DNA from: an uncultured bacterium
GTDB lineage: Bacteria > CSSED10-310 > CALFER01
Length of the DNA: 64,000 nt
Assembly (NCBI GenBank): GCA_937951895.1
Contig: CALFER010000020.1
Coordinates: 124,001-188,000 of the forward strand
Direction: 5' to 3'
How positions within the stretch are numbered: position 1 is the first letter of the stretch; every line of letters starts with the position of its first letter. Of the stretch, positions 8,717 to 16,085 are shown piece after piece. Made by a program: the position numbers and the translations under genes. The notes under the pieces are model-generated. The model saw only the letters and a list, made by a program, of their open reading frames with translations, made no database searches and was not told the DNA's origin.

Positions 8717-9499
8717 TCAAAAATGGTATTCCTGGTCCGGTTGCATCAGTTCGATCCGGCATTCCGGGATGCGCGCGAGTTCTTCTTCGATTTCGGTCAT
8801 ATACTGCGGTTTCATGTGGAAAATCAGGATGCGCGCGGATCGATACCGGCCGTTTCCGAGTTCATTTCTGAGCATGTCCGCAGTGAGATGTCCTGTTGCG
8901 CGAGCGAAATCACCGAGCCGGTTGGGGAAGGAACACTCGACCAGAATCGCGACAGGATCGATGGCAGGATGCATCCCGAGATATCGGTCGACTCCACTCC
9001 AGAATTCCGGACATGGACCGATGTCGCCCGTGTAGACCAGACAGGATCGCTCATCCCGGACGATATACCCGCACGAACTCGCGGTGTGGCAGGTTGCGAT
9101 CGGCGTGATGAACAAAGAGTCGCCAAACGGAATTTCCTCATCGAGCGCGACGTTCCGCAGCATCACGATCGGATTCTCACGGGTCGGCAATGCCGTGAAA
9201 TCCGGCCAGATCACATCGTTGATCAGATGGGTGTGGAGATTCTCGAGAACCGGTCCGGTGCCCATGATGACGACCGGCGACTCGCTTTTTAAATAGACCG
9301 CATCCAGGAAGAAGGGGATCCCGATCAGATGATCCACATGGGAATGCGTCAGCGCGATGATACGAATGTTCTGTTGGGCATCGACCGTGAGAGCGGACCC
9401 GATCGTTCCGGCATCCAGCAGATACCGATCCTCGATCAGGAACGCAGGAAACCGTCCTTTCAGATCACCGCCGAAACATCCCAGAACATTGAGTTTCAT
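8717..9499 (-). CDS. Metallo-beta-lactamase-fold hydrolase, class II cyclic-nucleotide phosphodiesterase-like
   Basis: 260 residues of the metallo-beta-lactamase superfamily. The metal motif is LTHSHVDHLIG (HxHxDH), with further ligands in IATCHTA and LVYTGDIGP, plus a late His in LIFHMKP. HSHxDH, rather than the more common HTHxDH, and the overall length recall class II cAMP phosphodiesterases and related metal-dependent hydrolases. It starts three bases after trxA ends, so the two are probably cotranscribed, and lies upstream of accD. The substrate is unknown; cyclic nucleotide hydrolysis is only a family-based suggestion. Confidence 0.75.
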   Translation of the reverse strand: MKLNVLGCFGGDLKGRFPAFLIEDRYLLDAGTIGSALTVDAQQNIRIIALTHSHVDHLIGIPFFLDAVYLKSESPVVIMGTGPVLENLHTHLINDVIWPDFTALPTRENPIVMLRNVALDEEIPFGDSLFITPIATCHTASSCGYIVRDERSCLVYTGDIGPCPEFWSGVDRYLGMHPAIDPVAILVECSFPNRLGDFARATGHLTADMLRNELGNGRYRSARILIFHMKPQYMTEIEEELARIPECRIELMQPDQEYHF

Positions 9500-9502
9500 T
9501 GG

Positions 9503-9832
9503 TTACTTCACGTGTTTGAGAATAAACTCCCGGATGGACGGTTTGGGATGCGCGCCAACCAGCATATCGATTTTCCGGCCGTCCTGGAACAGGATCATCG
9601 ACGGGATGCCGGAAACCTGGTATTGGGCTGCCAGCGCGTTGTGGTCGTCGACATTGAGTTTCATGATGCGGGCTTTTCCCGCGAGTTCCACGGCGAGTTC
9701 ATCGAGGATCGGGCCGACCAGCCGGCACGGTCCGCACCATGGCGCCCAGAAATCCACCAGAATCAATCCCTTACCGGATTCAACCTCCGATTTAAACTGC
9801 TCCTCATTCAACTGCACGACGTTTCCAGACAT
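9503..9832 (-). CDS. trxA: Thioredoxin
   Basis: 109 residues with the canonical active site WCGPCR (VDFWAPWCGPCR) and the cis-Pro segment SGIPSMILF. It is a general cytosolic dithiol-disulfide reductant. An AGGAGG-type ribosome site lies just upstream of the ATG at 9832. It is the first gene of the operon trxA-hydrolase-accD-lptD and is preceded by a good promoter at 9867-9895. Confidence 0.95.
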   Translation of the reverse strand: MSGNVVQLNEEQFKSEVESGKGLILVDFWAPWCGPCRLVGPILDELAVELAGKARIMKLNVDDHNALAAQYQVSGIPSMILFQDGRKIDMLVGAHPKPSIREFILKHVK

Positions 9833-9866
9833 GATGATTTCCTCCTACCATTGCCTTTGAACTCAA

Positions 9867-9895
9867 CCTTAAATCATCACCCGATGTCCTGTCAA
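9867..9895 (-). promoter_or_regulatory. Predicted promoter for the trxA-hydrolase-accD-lptD operon
   Basis: A perfect TTGACA (-35, 9890-9895) is followed after 17 bases by TTAAGG (-10, 9867-9872) on the minus strand, 35 bases upstream of the trxA start. The -10 element is poor. Confidence 0.45.
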
Positions 9896-9926
9896 TCCCG
9901 GCTCGCCTCGAGGCTTTTGAGATGGT

Positions 9927-9943
9927 CCCCTTTTAAGAAGGGG
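9927..9943. repeat. Short palindromic element between trxA and vapC
   Basis: CCCCTT-TTAAG-AAGGGG forms a six-pair hairpin, followed by further G on the + strand. There is no T-run after it on either strand, so it is not a clear terminator. Similar CCCCTTT/AAAGGGG palindromes occur as dispersed intergenic elements in many bacteria. The remainder of 9833-10000 holds nothing else recognised. Confidence 0.4.
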
Positions 9944-10000
9944 GGGTTCCGGTCGCGGGGCAGTCTGCTGGATTCGCAACCGCAGTTACATCGACCAGTT

Positions 10001-10462
10001 TTAACGGTGGTTGCCGGAGGAGGCAATACCGCCAAACTTCACAACATCCATCCCCAACATCGACGCTGAATCAGCTATGATTTTATCAGCCGTAGCAATC
10101 CCCTTCACGTCGTGACTCAGGCAAACAGCCAGATGAAGGGCATCCAGCGTTCTCATCGAGATATCAGGAAGCATGGCTATTATGTTAGTCGCCGTGTGGA
10201 AGATATCCTCAGATACTGCCAGCAGAATGAGATGTTTTCGCTGGATGTCATCATTGAAGGTCGCCCAGATTCGCATTTCCATTTCCGGATTGAAATCCCG
10301 GTTTTTTCTACGCCGAGTCAACAGAGATCGCATTTCCACCGATGTAAGAAAACTGATTGCAACAGGACCATGATCTCGCAGAAAAGCTTCAACTTCTTCA
10401 GAATCTCTTTCGTTGATATACCATTTTGCCAGAGCGCTCGTGTCGAAATATATCTGATCCAT
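10001..10462 (-). CDS. PIN-domain toxin of a VapBC-type pair
   Basis: 153 residues of the PIN fold, an Mg-dependent ribonuclease. Acidic residues expected for the active site are seen in YFDTSALAKWY (first Asp), SVEMRS (Glu), TLDALHLAV (Asp) and IATADKII (Asp), so it looks intact. The start codon overlaps the stop of the upstream antitoxin by one base (TAATG), which implies translational coupling. The RNA target is unknown. Confidence 0.85.
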   Translation of the reverse strand: MDQIYFDTSALAKWYINERDSEEVEAFLRDHGPVAISFLTSVEMRSLLTRRRKNRDFNPEMEMRIWATFNDDIQRKHLILLAVSEDIFHTATNIIAMLPDISMRTLDALHLAVCLSHDVKGIATADKIIADSASMLGMDVVKFGGIASSGNHR

Positions 10463-10689
10463 TATCGGTCATCCCGGTCATCTCGGATCAAACAGGCACT
10501 TTCTTTTTCCATCACATCCATGCTTTCACGTAGATTTTTATGCGACGGCATGGTTCTGAATTTTTTCACTGTGGATAGTTTTGCAATGGGCTTTCCCCGC
10601 TTGGTAATCTTGACTTCACCCTCTATTTCCAGAAGGCTGTCGAGTTTTCCGATTAACTGGCGAGCTTCTCGAACGGATATCTCTTTCAA
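10462..10689 (-). CDS. Phd/YefM-like antitoxin paired with the PIN toxin
   Basis: 75 residues: an N-terminal DNA-binding fold (ISVREARQLIGKL, ITKRGKPIAKLS, typical of Phd/YefM antitoxins) and a basic/acidic C-terminal tail (LRESMDVMEKESACLIRDDRD) likely to wrap the toxin. The start appears to be TTG at 10689, since the nearby ATG is out of frame and terminates at once; GAAAGGA lies upstream. A perfect inverted repeat 18 bases upstream is a likely operator for autorepression. Confidence 0.8.
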   Translation of the reverse strand: MKEISVREARQLIGKLDSLLEIEGEVKITKRGKPIAKLSTVKKFRTMPSHKNLRESMDVMEKESACLIRDDRDDR

Positions 10690-10706
10690 TCCATTTTCCT
10701 TTCAAT

Positions 10707-10721
10707 GTGGCACTGTGCCAC
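10707..10721. promoter_or_regulatory. Palindromic operator candidate of the toxin-antitoxin operon
   Basis: GTGGCAC-T-GTGCCAC is a perfect 7+1+7 inverted repeat just upstream of the antitoxin start. A second, smaller inverted repeat, TGTAG-CA-CTACA, lies at 10734-10745, and AT-rich DNA (TTATAATTAAATT) lies between them where a -10 box would fall. Autoregulation by the antitoxin is an inference. Confidence 0.5.
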
Positions 10722-10817
10722 TTATAATTAAATTGTAGCACTACAAGGAGTGGCCGTCAACTTCCGTTTCCTTGAACCCGCATTTCAGCACCCCAAAGGC
10801 AGGGCCCCTGAATTCAT

Positions 10818-10988
10818 TCGTTCTGCTTGCCGTCGTATTCCACCCTGGCCTGGATGATTACCGAACTTACCGCAAAGGGAGTCAATTGCATTTTCTATAA
10901 CAACGGATCGGAAATCGCGACCGACTCAGGAACGCTGCAAGTGACCTATTCGGATGTCGCAGGTGCATCCCCTTATCCCGGCGCCTGA
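10818..10988 (+). pseudogene. Remnant of a parallel beta-helix surface protein
   Basis: The frame ending in TGA at 10986-10988 encodes CIFYNNGSEIATDSG and LQVTYSDVAG. This is the repeating pattern of right-handed beta-helix secreted proteins (N-G-x-I ... VTYSDVxGG). No start codon or ribosome site is present, and the frame stops where such proteins normally continue (PYPGA then stop then NIHQDP in the same frame). It runs into the next ORF in another frame, so the locus appears degraded. The preceding stretch 10746-10817 holds nothing recognisable. Confidence 0.5.
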
Positions 10989-11721
10989 AACATCCACCAA
11001 GATCCAAGGAATGGGCTGCCATTTCATCTCCGATCTGTCGACTCCGACTCCAACACCGACCCTTCCGCCCACGCCCACGATGTGTTCCGGATCAACACAT
11101 GAGATGACAATCATCGAGGAGCATTTCGAGACCTGGCCGACCGCCGGATGGAGCATCATCAATCATGGTGGCGATTGTGTGTGGCAATCAACCGCCACGA
11201 CAGACCGGTTGAATGATGCGACGTTCAGCGGCGAGGCTGCTGTCGCAGACAGCGACTGGTGCGGAGTCATGTCATCGATGAATACCGAACGCATGACACC
11301 TCTCTTGAATCTGTCCGCCTATTCCCAAGCCAGCCTTGATTTCGTCATTGCCTCCCAGTCCGCAGGCTGCTCGCTGTTTGGATGCGCGATCGATATGCCC
11401 TCGAACGATTTCGGTCCGGGTGATGAATGCTATTGCAACGTGACCGTCTGCGATACGGACAGCTTTTCGTGCACCGATATCCCGGTCTTCGTGGTTCTGG
11501 ATGTTGCAGGCGCTTATTTCTTTGCTCCCGATTTTTCGGAATTCGGTGACTACACGATGACACTGCCGCCAGGCGAAACCGTGATTCCCGTTTTGCCGTC
11601 ATTCGATTGGCCTGCCGGGGTCGGCGCATTTTCCGGTGTCAACGGGTACGTCGCAATGACCAATCCCGAAATGACCGCACTGCACGGAGCACTGGACATC
11701 TTCACTTTCGGATGGCACTGA
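10954..11721 (+). CDS. Surface-protein C-terminal part: Thr-Pro linker, adhesin-like domain and conserved C-terminal module
   Basis: The ATG at 10954 lacks a ribosome site and the frame overlaps the beta-helix remnant, so this is probably the 3' part of a broken or frameshifted gene. Residues 29-42 are a Thr/Pro linker (STPTPTPTLPPTPT). Residues ~48-140 (EEHFETWPTAGWSIINHGGD...CVWQS) resemble the cleaved-adhesin / choice-of-anchor type jellyroll. The last ~95 residues contain VFVVLDVAGAYFFAPDF and end ...DIFTFGWH, matching the C-terminal modules of the proteins at 32700-34241 and 46049-47167. No signal peptide is present. Likely once secreted. Confidence 0.5.
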   Translation: MSQVHPLIPAPETSTKIQGMGCHFISDLSTPTPTPTLPPTPTMCSGSTHEMTIIEEHFETWPTAGWSIINHGGDCVWQSTATTDRLNDATFSGEAAVADSDWCGVMSSMNTERMTPLLNLSAYSQASLDFVIASQSAGCSLFGCAIDMPSNDFGPGDECYCNVTVCDTDSFSCTDIPVFVVLDVAGAYFFAPDFSEFGDYTMTLPPGETVIPVLPSFDWPAGVGAFSGVNGYVAMTNPEMTALHGALDIFTFGWH

Positions 11722-11761
11722 ATTTCCGTATCAAACGTTCACTGTCTCCTCTCACTCCCAC

Positions 11762-12298
11762 CTACATCAGTTGCGCTTTTATGCCTTCCCGATACCGATT
11801 CCGTATCGCGTGAAACACGGAATCATACCGGTGATGCTTGAAGTCCGGCAGACTCCAATCGTAATGATGAAACTCACCCTTCAGAAAATAGAGAGTCGGG
11901 TCGGCATAGATACCCTGCGACAAGTAGATTTTCTGAGCTCTTTCCTTGACGGACGCCAGGACGAGTTTGTGGAAGTCGAGATACCCCGGATCGAGATTGA
12001 CCGGCCGCCTGCCATCCACCGCCAACCGCTTCTCGATCGCATTGCACTCCAGTTTGATCGCGGCGATCCGCCCCGGATCAATCAGAGTCTCGAAACTCCA
12101 GAACCACCTTCCGAGATTCGCTCCCATTTCAGGTTCATAATAATCCGTCAGATCAAACGCATACCGTTCGCTCTCATAATCGATCGCTCCATATGCTTCC
12201 TGGACCATTCCCCGCGCCTGTCCCAGCAATTCTACGGAAGACGTCAATACCCCCACGATCAGCTTGACCGGAACCGGCGCCTGTGGCTCCCCCATCAC
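11762..12298 (-). CDS. DUF4416 family protein
   Basis: 178 residues matching the DUF4416 pattern: KLIVGVLTS at the N-terminus, central LDPGYLDFHKLVLAS, then KIYLSQGIYADPTLYF and a C-terminal WSLPDFKHH. The biochemical role of this family is unknown to me. The start overlaps the end of the upstream N-acetyltransferase-like gene by four bases (ATGA), so it is the last member of a translationally coupled operon. DUF4416 proteins occur in deltaproteobacteria-like and several candidate phyla, which fits the rest of the window. Confidence 0.8.
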   Translation of the reverse strand: MMGEPQAPVPVKLIVGVLTSSVELLGQARGMVQEAYGAIDYESERYAFDLTDYYEPEMGANLGRWFWSFETLIDPGRIAAIKLECNAIEKRLAVDGRRPVNLDPGYLDFHKLVLASVKERAQKIYLSQGIYADPTLYFLKGEFHHYDWSLPDFKHHRYDSVFHAIRNRYREGIKAQLM

Positions 12299-13107
12299 AC
12301 ATCCTCCCTCTCTCGCAACTCCCGCTTGCTCTCACTCAGAATTCCCCTCGCCCTGCGAATCAGAGTGATCGAAATGCCGGTCTGCTCGGCCAGCACCCGA
12401 TCGAACTGCTCCCGTATCTTGAATTGCTCCCGACCGTCCCGCCGGACAATCCGGACAAACCGATCGTGGGCATAGATCCTTCCGCTGTCAGTCGCTCGCG
12501 TGATCAGCATCGAGTGCATCATGGGCCACGAGAACGAATCGGCCCATACCCGCCGGAACTCGTCCTCCCCACACGCCTCACCATGCAGCCGATACCGCGG
12601 TTTCTCTCCGTCCGGCTCGATCGTCGACAAGTAATAACTGTCCTCCGCCGGATCGCGTTCGAGCCGCACCGGGTTCAACCGCGTCTCATGCAGCACATCC
12701 CCGCTCTCGGGCAACGGCAAAGGCCGTGTGATCAGATAACCCGGATCGATGAGATAGCGCATGTCGCCGAGAGGGACCACGAGCGCGCAATGGTTGTTCG
12801 TCCCCCGCGCCAGATCGGCCAGATGCACCTCCGGTCGATATCCGTAGGCGCGCGCAACGGCCCGGAGGCAATGCGTCAGAGAGAAGCAGGTCCCGCCCGC
12901 TCCCCATAGGCGGTAGTTTTCGAGCAACCCCTCTGCCGTTTCGACCGCCACACCCGTAGGACTCTCGGAGGCGCGCACAATCTTCGATAAATTTTCATAG
13001 GGGATCAATGCAAACCGATCGGCGATCCGTTCGAGATGCCCGACAGCGGGCAACCCGGCACCCACACCAAAAATCGTCTCGAATATCTCCCGTATCGATC
13101 CGCTCAT
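12295..13107 (-). CDS. Arylamine N-acetyltransferase-like enzyme
   Basis: 270 residues with the Cys-His-Asp triad of the NAT / transglutaminase-like fold. The Cys is in GGTCFSLTH, the His in NHCALVV and the Asp in LIDPGYL. The N-terminal LIPYENLSK is also NAT-like. The family transfers acetyl from acetyl-CoA to arylamines, or builds amide bonds in natural-product pathways. The start at 13107 is chosen because it gives a four-base ATGA overlap with the radical SAM gene upstream; the longer form from 13158 would overlap by 55 bases. Placement between a radical SAM enzyme and DUF4416 suggests a shared modification pathway. Confidence 0.7.
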   Translation of the reverse strand: MSGSIREIFETIFGVGAGLPAVGHLERIADRFALIPYENLSKIVRASESPTGVAVETAEGLLENYRLWGAGGTCFSLTHCLRAVARAYGYRPEVHLADLARGTNNHCALVVPLGDMRYLIDPGYLITRPLPLPESGDVLHETRLNPVRLERDPAEDSYYLSTIEPDGEKPRYRLHGEACGEDEFRRVWADSFSWPMMHSMLITRATDSGRIYAHDRFVRIVRRDGREQFKIREQFDRVLAEQTGISITLIRRARGILSESKRELREREDV

Positions 13108-14564
13108 CCCGCTCGTCCCATGGCGGATCCGAATGCTCGCTTCAGTCGCCTGAGCCATGCCCTGAGTCCGTTGTGCCAGGCACGGTCATACAGGAAAAAT
13201 ACGATCGGCCCGTACCATGTCTTGCGGATGGACAGGAAGAATCGGATCCGGCGCGGCGAGATCAGATGGGTCAGCCAGGTCAGTCGATTGAGATACGTGG
13301 GGCGATACCCGAGCGTATCCCGGTCGTCGGCGCGCATCGACGATTCCGGATACCCCTCCCGGAGCCGCCGGTCGTGAAGTCCGGTTCCGGGGAAGAACGT
13401 GAGGCTGAAGATATCGAGATTGAAGGGTTTGTTGAGCGACATCAGCACGCGGATCGTGTCCTCCTGTTCGCTGTCCGTCTCGTAGGGATTGTCGACGATC
13501 ACATCGTAAGTCCGCGCCTGCAGCCGGTCCATGTACTGATCCAGAACGCCCGCCGCCCGTACAAACTCCTCCACCGTACCATGCCGGTGGAACACCTCAC
13601 GCGTCACCCGCTGCGAGCCGCTCTGGAGCCCCATCTGCACACCGATCAGTCCGGCACGAACCAGTTTGTCCATCCGCTCCACGGTCACGCTCGACGGATG
13701 AATGAGACACCCGAACGCGCAACCGGTCCGCGCAAACGCCTCACAGAACTCGTCGATCCATCGCCCCGGTTTGAAAAAAAACGAGTCATCCATGATCGCG
13801 AAGGTGTTCACAAACGGATAACGGTCTCGGATCGCGTCGATTTCACCCATGAAATTGCCGACGGACCGCGTCCTGAGCGCATGCGACTGTCCGAACAGTT
13901 TCCGCAGAGCGCTGTTGCAGCAATAGGCGCATTCGTGCGGACATCCGCGTGAGGAGATCACGAAATGCCGGCCGAGATTCCAGGGAAAACGGGAACGCAT
14001 ATCCTGAAGCGTGAGCCTGCGGACGATCGTTCCATCGAGCAGATGATGATGGTCGATGTCGTAATCCGGGTAGGGGATGGCATCGAGATCTTCGAGGAGC
14101 GTCCGATTCGTCGAACCGCCCCGCTGCCGGATATTGTCGATCCCTTCCACCGAAAGGCCGTTCGCCAGACACCGCACCCATTCCGGCACCGCCCGTTCGC
14201 CGTCCCCCAGACACACATAATCGGCATGCTCCAGGCACGCATCGGGATCCAGGATCGGATGGATGCCGCCCCAGATCACGGGAACGTTCGCAATATCATG
14301 AATGGCACGCGTCAGGGCGACGGCGCGCGATACATGCAGCGACATCAGGCCGATCCCCGCCGCATGGAATCCTTCCGCCGCAATCCACCGCGCAACCGCC
14401 TCACATTGCCCCGCCGTCTCCTTCAGCCCCGAATCGCGCAGACAGAAGACAATCTCGGAACGGATCCCCTCCCGACGGCACGCAGCCGACACATAACGGA
14501 TTCCGAATTCGATCAGGGAATTTTGGAGCGACAGGAATGCAACGGCGGGCTGCTTAGAGGTCAT
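13104..14564 (-). CDS. B12-binding-domain radical SAM protein (paralogue A)
   Basis: 486 residues. The N-terminal ~170 residues are a cobalamin-binding Rossmann-like domain (VIWGGIHPILDPDACLEH, CLGDGERAVPEW). The radical SAM core carries Cys208, Cys212 and Cys215 in RGCPHECAYC for the 4Fe-4S cluster. A C-terminal region with hydrophobic, Arg-rich segments (IVFFLYDRAWHNGL) may sit at the membrane. It is a clear paralogue of the proteins at 51870-53381 and 53397-54923: with the chosen starts all three have the first cluster Cys at residue 208. The start at 14564 overlaps the upstream gene by 11 bases; the longer frame from 14663 is rejected. Reaction unknown; methyl transfer or ring chemistry is typical of the class. 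Confidence 0.85.
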   Translation of the reverse strand: MTSKQPAVAFLSLQNSLIEFGIRYVSAACRREGIRSEIVFCLRDSGLKETAGQCEAVARWIAAEGFHAAGIGLMSLHVSRAVALTRAIHDIANVPVIWGGIHPILDPDACLEHADYVCLGDGERAVPEWVRCLANGLSVEGIDNIRQRGGSTNRTLLEDLDAIPYPDYDIDHHHLLDGTIVRRLTLQDMRSRFPWNLGRHFVISSRGCPHECAYCCNSALRKLFGQSHALRTRSVGNFMGEIDAIRDRYPFVNTFAIMDDSFFFKPGRWIDEFCEAFARTGCAFGCLIHPSSVTVERMDKLVRAGLIGVQMGLQSGSQRVTREVFHRHGTVEEFVRAAGVLDQYMDRLQARTYDVIVDNPYETDSEQEDTIRVLMSLNKPFNLDIFSLTFFPGTGLHDRRLREGYPESSMRADDRDTLGYRPTYLNRLTWLTHLISPRRIRFFLSIRKTWYGPIVFFLYDRAWHNGLRAWLRRLKRAFGSAMGRAG

Positions 14565-15951
14565 CGAGTCCGAGCAGGTCGAGCAGTTTTTCCCGTTCGG
14601 AGCGGGCATCCGGTTTCTTCTTGTCCGCCTGTGCCCGGGTCTTGTTCTCCACGGGCTTCTCAACCGGCTTCGCTATCGGCTTCTCAGGAGGCTTCTCGAC
14701 CGGTGTCACGGCAGGTCGCGGCGCTGGTTTCACGGGCGGTTTCGGTGCCGGTTTCGGGACCGGTGGCTGAACCGGAGGCTTCTGAGGCGGTTTCGGGACC
14801 GGTTTCACGGGAGGTTTTTGTTCCGGCTTCGGGGCCGGTTTTACCGGAGGCTTCGGTTCCGGTCTCGGAACACTCGTCGGTTCCTGGGTCCGCACCGGCG
14901 GCTGTCCCGGAGATCCCGCGGGGCGTGCAGCCGGACGTGCGGGAGGAACGGTCTGTTTCTGTTGAGGGGCAGGAGACGTACCGGGAGTGGTTGGCCGCGG
15001 AGGCGCAGGGCGAAGCCGCGGCCCCGCCTGTCTCGGAGGAACAGCACCTGGAGGAGGTGTCAAACGGTGGGAGGGAGCCTGCGGTGGGGGCGTATCGGGG
15101 GATCTGGCGCTGAGAATCTCGTCGAGTTCACGCTTCAGAGCGTCCGCGGTATGATCGGTGTCCTCGAGAATCATCTCCGAGGGATCGATCGTCGCCTTGA
15201 CCTCAACCGGGGCGGTCTTTGCCGGCTCGGGCACCCGCGATCTGACCGGTGGCGCATTCCCCGCGGGCGGCGCCGGTTGCCTCGAGTCTCCCCGGGAAGC
15301 CGCGCCTTTGCCTCCTGTCATCTTGCGAACATATTCCTGATAGTGTTTTTCACGCTGCCGCGTCAATTGCCGTTCGCGGCTCTTCAGTTTCTGCTGGTAC
15401 GCGGTCGTTCGTTTCAGATGCGCCTTTCGCATGCGGCTCACGAGATATGCGATGAAGATCGGAGACGGGATGACAATGCAGATCAGCACGATCCGCATGA
15501 TGTCGTTGAAACTGGTATAGGTTTCAACGGAATACAGCGTGTCAGCGTTTTCCGGAAGACGAATTTTCGGTGCTCCGGTCGGAAAGACCTCGATGTAGTA
15601 CTCGACCTTTTCCCTGCCGTGAAACCGCTCGTCAATCTCCGTTTCGTATTGCTTGGTCATGGGATTGTAGCCCATGGGTGTTGAATTGAAATCGAGACGT
15701 CCGGCTTCACGGAAATGCAGAAATACCTGGTCTCCCTCACGAGTGGACACGATCCGGACACCGAGGCGGATCGGCGTATCCACAAGCACTTTCTCGACGG
15801 GCGTGAACTCAATTTCCACTTTTGGCCGGGGCGGCATCTGGGGCGGTGTGGATTCAAGGGTGTAATCGGGTGGTGTTTCTGCGGGAGATTCCTGACCGGC
15901 AGCGAATCCAATGATGCACAAAACGAAGATCAAACAAAGCAGTTGTCGCAT
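14554..15951 (-). CDS. Type I membrane protein with coiled and Pro-rich repeat cytoplasmic tail
   Basis: 465 residues, no recognised family. A signal peptide (MRQLLCLIFVLCIIGFAAG) is followed by an extracytoplasmic beta-rich domain (residues ~45-145) and one transmembrane helix near residues 152-173 (IMRIVLICIVIPSPIFIAYLV). A strongly basic, probably helical stretch follows (LKRTTAYQQKLKSRERQLTRQREKHYQ). A ~220-residue Pro/Lys/Ala tail contains many KPPVKPAPKP-type repeats and ends in a short predicted helix (EREKLLDLLGLDDL). The tail composition resembles TonB's spanning region but it lies C-terminal to the helix, presumably on the cytoplasmic side. First gene of the rSAM-NAT-DUF4416 operon. 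Confidence 0.7.
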   Translation of the reverse strand: MRQLLCLIFVLCIIGFAAGQESPAETPPDYTLESTPPQMPPRPKVEIEFTPVEKVLVDTPIRLGVRIVSTREGDQVFLHFREAGRLDFNSTPMGYNPMTKQYETEIDERFHGREKVEYYIEVFPTGAPKIRLPENADTLYSVETYTSFNDIMRIVLICIVIPSPIFIAYLVSRMRKAHLKRTTAYQQKLKSRERQLTRQREKHYQEYVRKMTGGKGAASRGDSRQPAPPAGNAPPVRSRVPEPAKTAPVEVKATIDPSEMILEDTDHTADALKRELDEILSARSPDTPPPQAPSHRLTPPPGAVPPRQAGPRLRPAPPRPTTPGTSPAPQQKQTVPPARPAARPAGSPGQPPVRTQEPTSVPRPEPKPPVKPAPKPEQKPPVKPVPKPPQKPPVQPPVPKPAPKPPVKPAPRPAVTPVEKPPEKPIAKPVEKPVENKTRAQADKKKPDARSEREKLLDLLGLDDL

Positions 15952-15987
15952 TCTTCCTGATTCTCCCGATCAGCGGTCGTTCAGATC

Positions 15988-16016
15988 ATTTTTTCAGAAA
16001 GGGCCCGACGTGTCAA
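15988..16016 (-). promoter_or_regulatory. Predicted promoter for the Pro-rich protein / radical SAM operon
   Basis: TTGACA (16011-16016) and AAAAAT (15988-15993) with a 17-base spacer on the minus strand, 36 bases before the start at 15951. The -35 box is perfect, the -10 box poor. Confidence 0.4.
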
Positions 16017-16085
16017 TAGGCCAATCCGGTGTGCGCTCGTTGAAAAGAGATGCCAAAGCGTGTACAAGCGAACAGGGATCAATCG

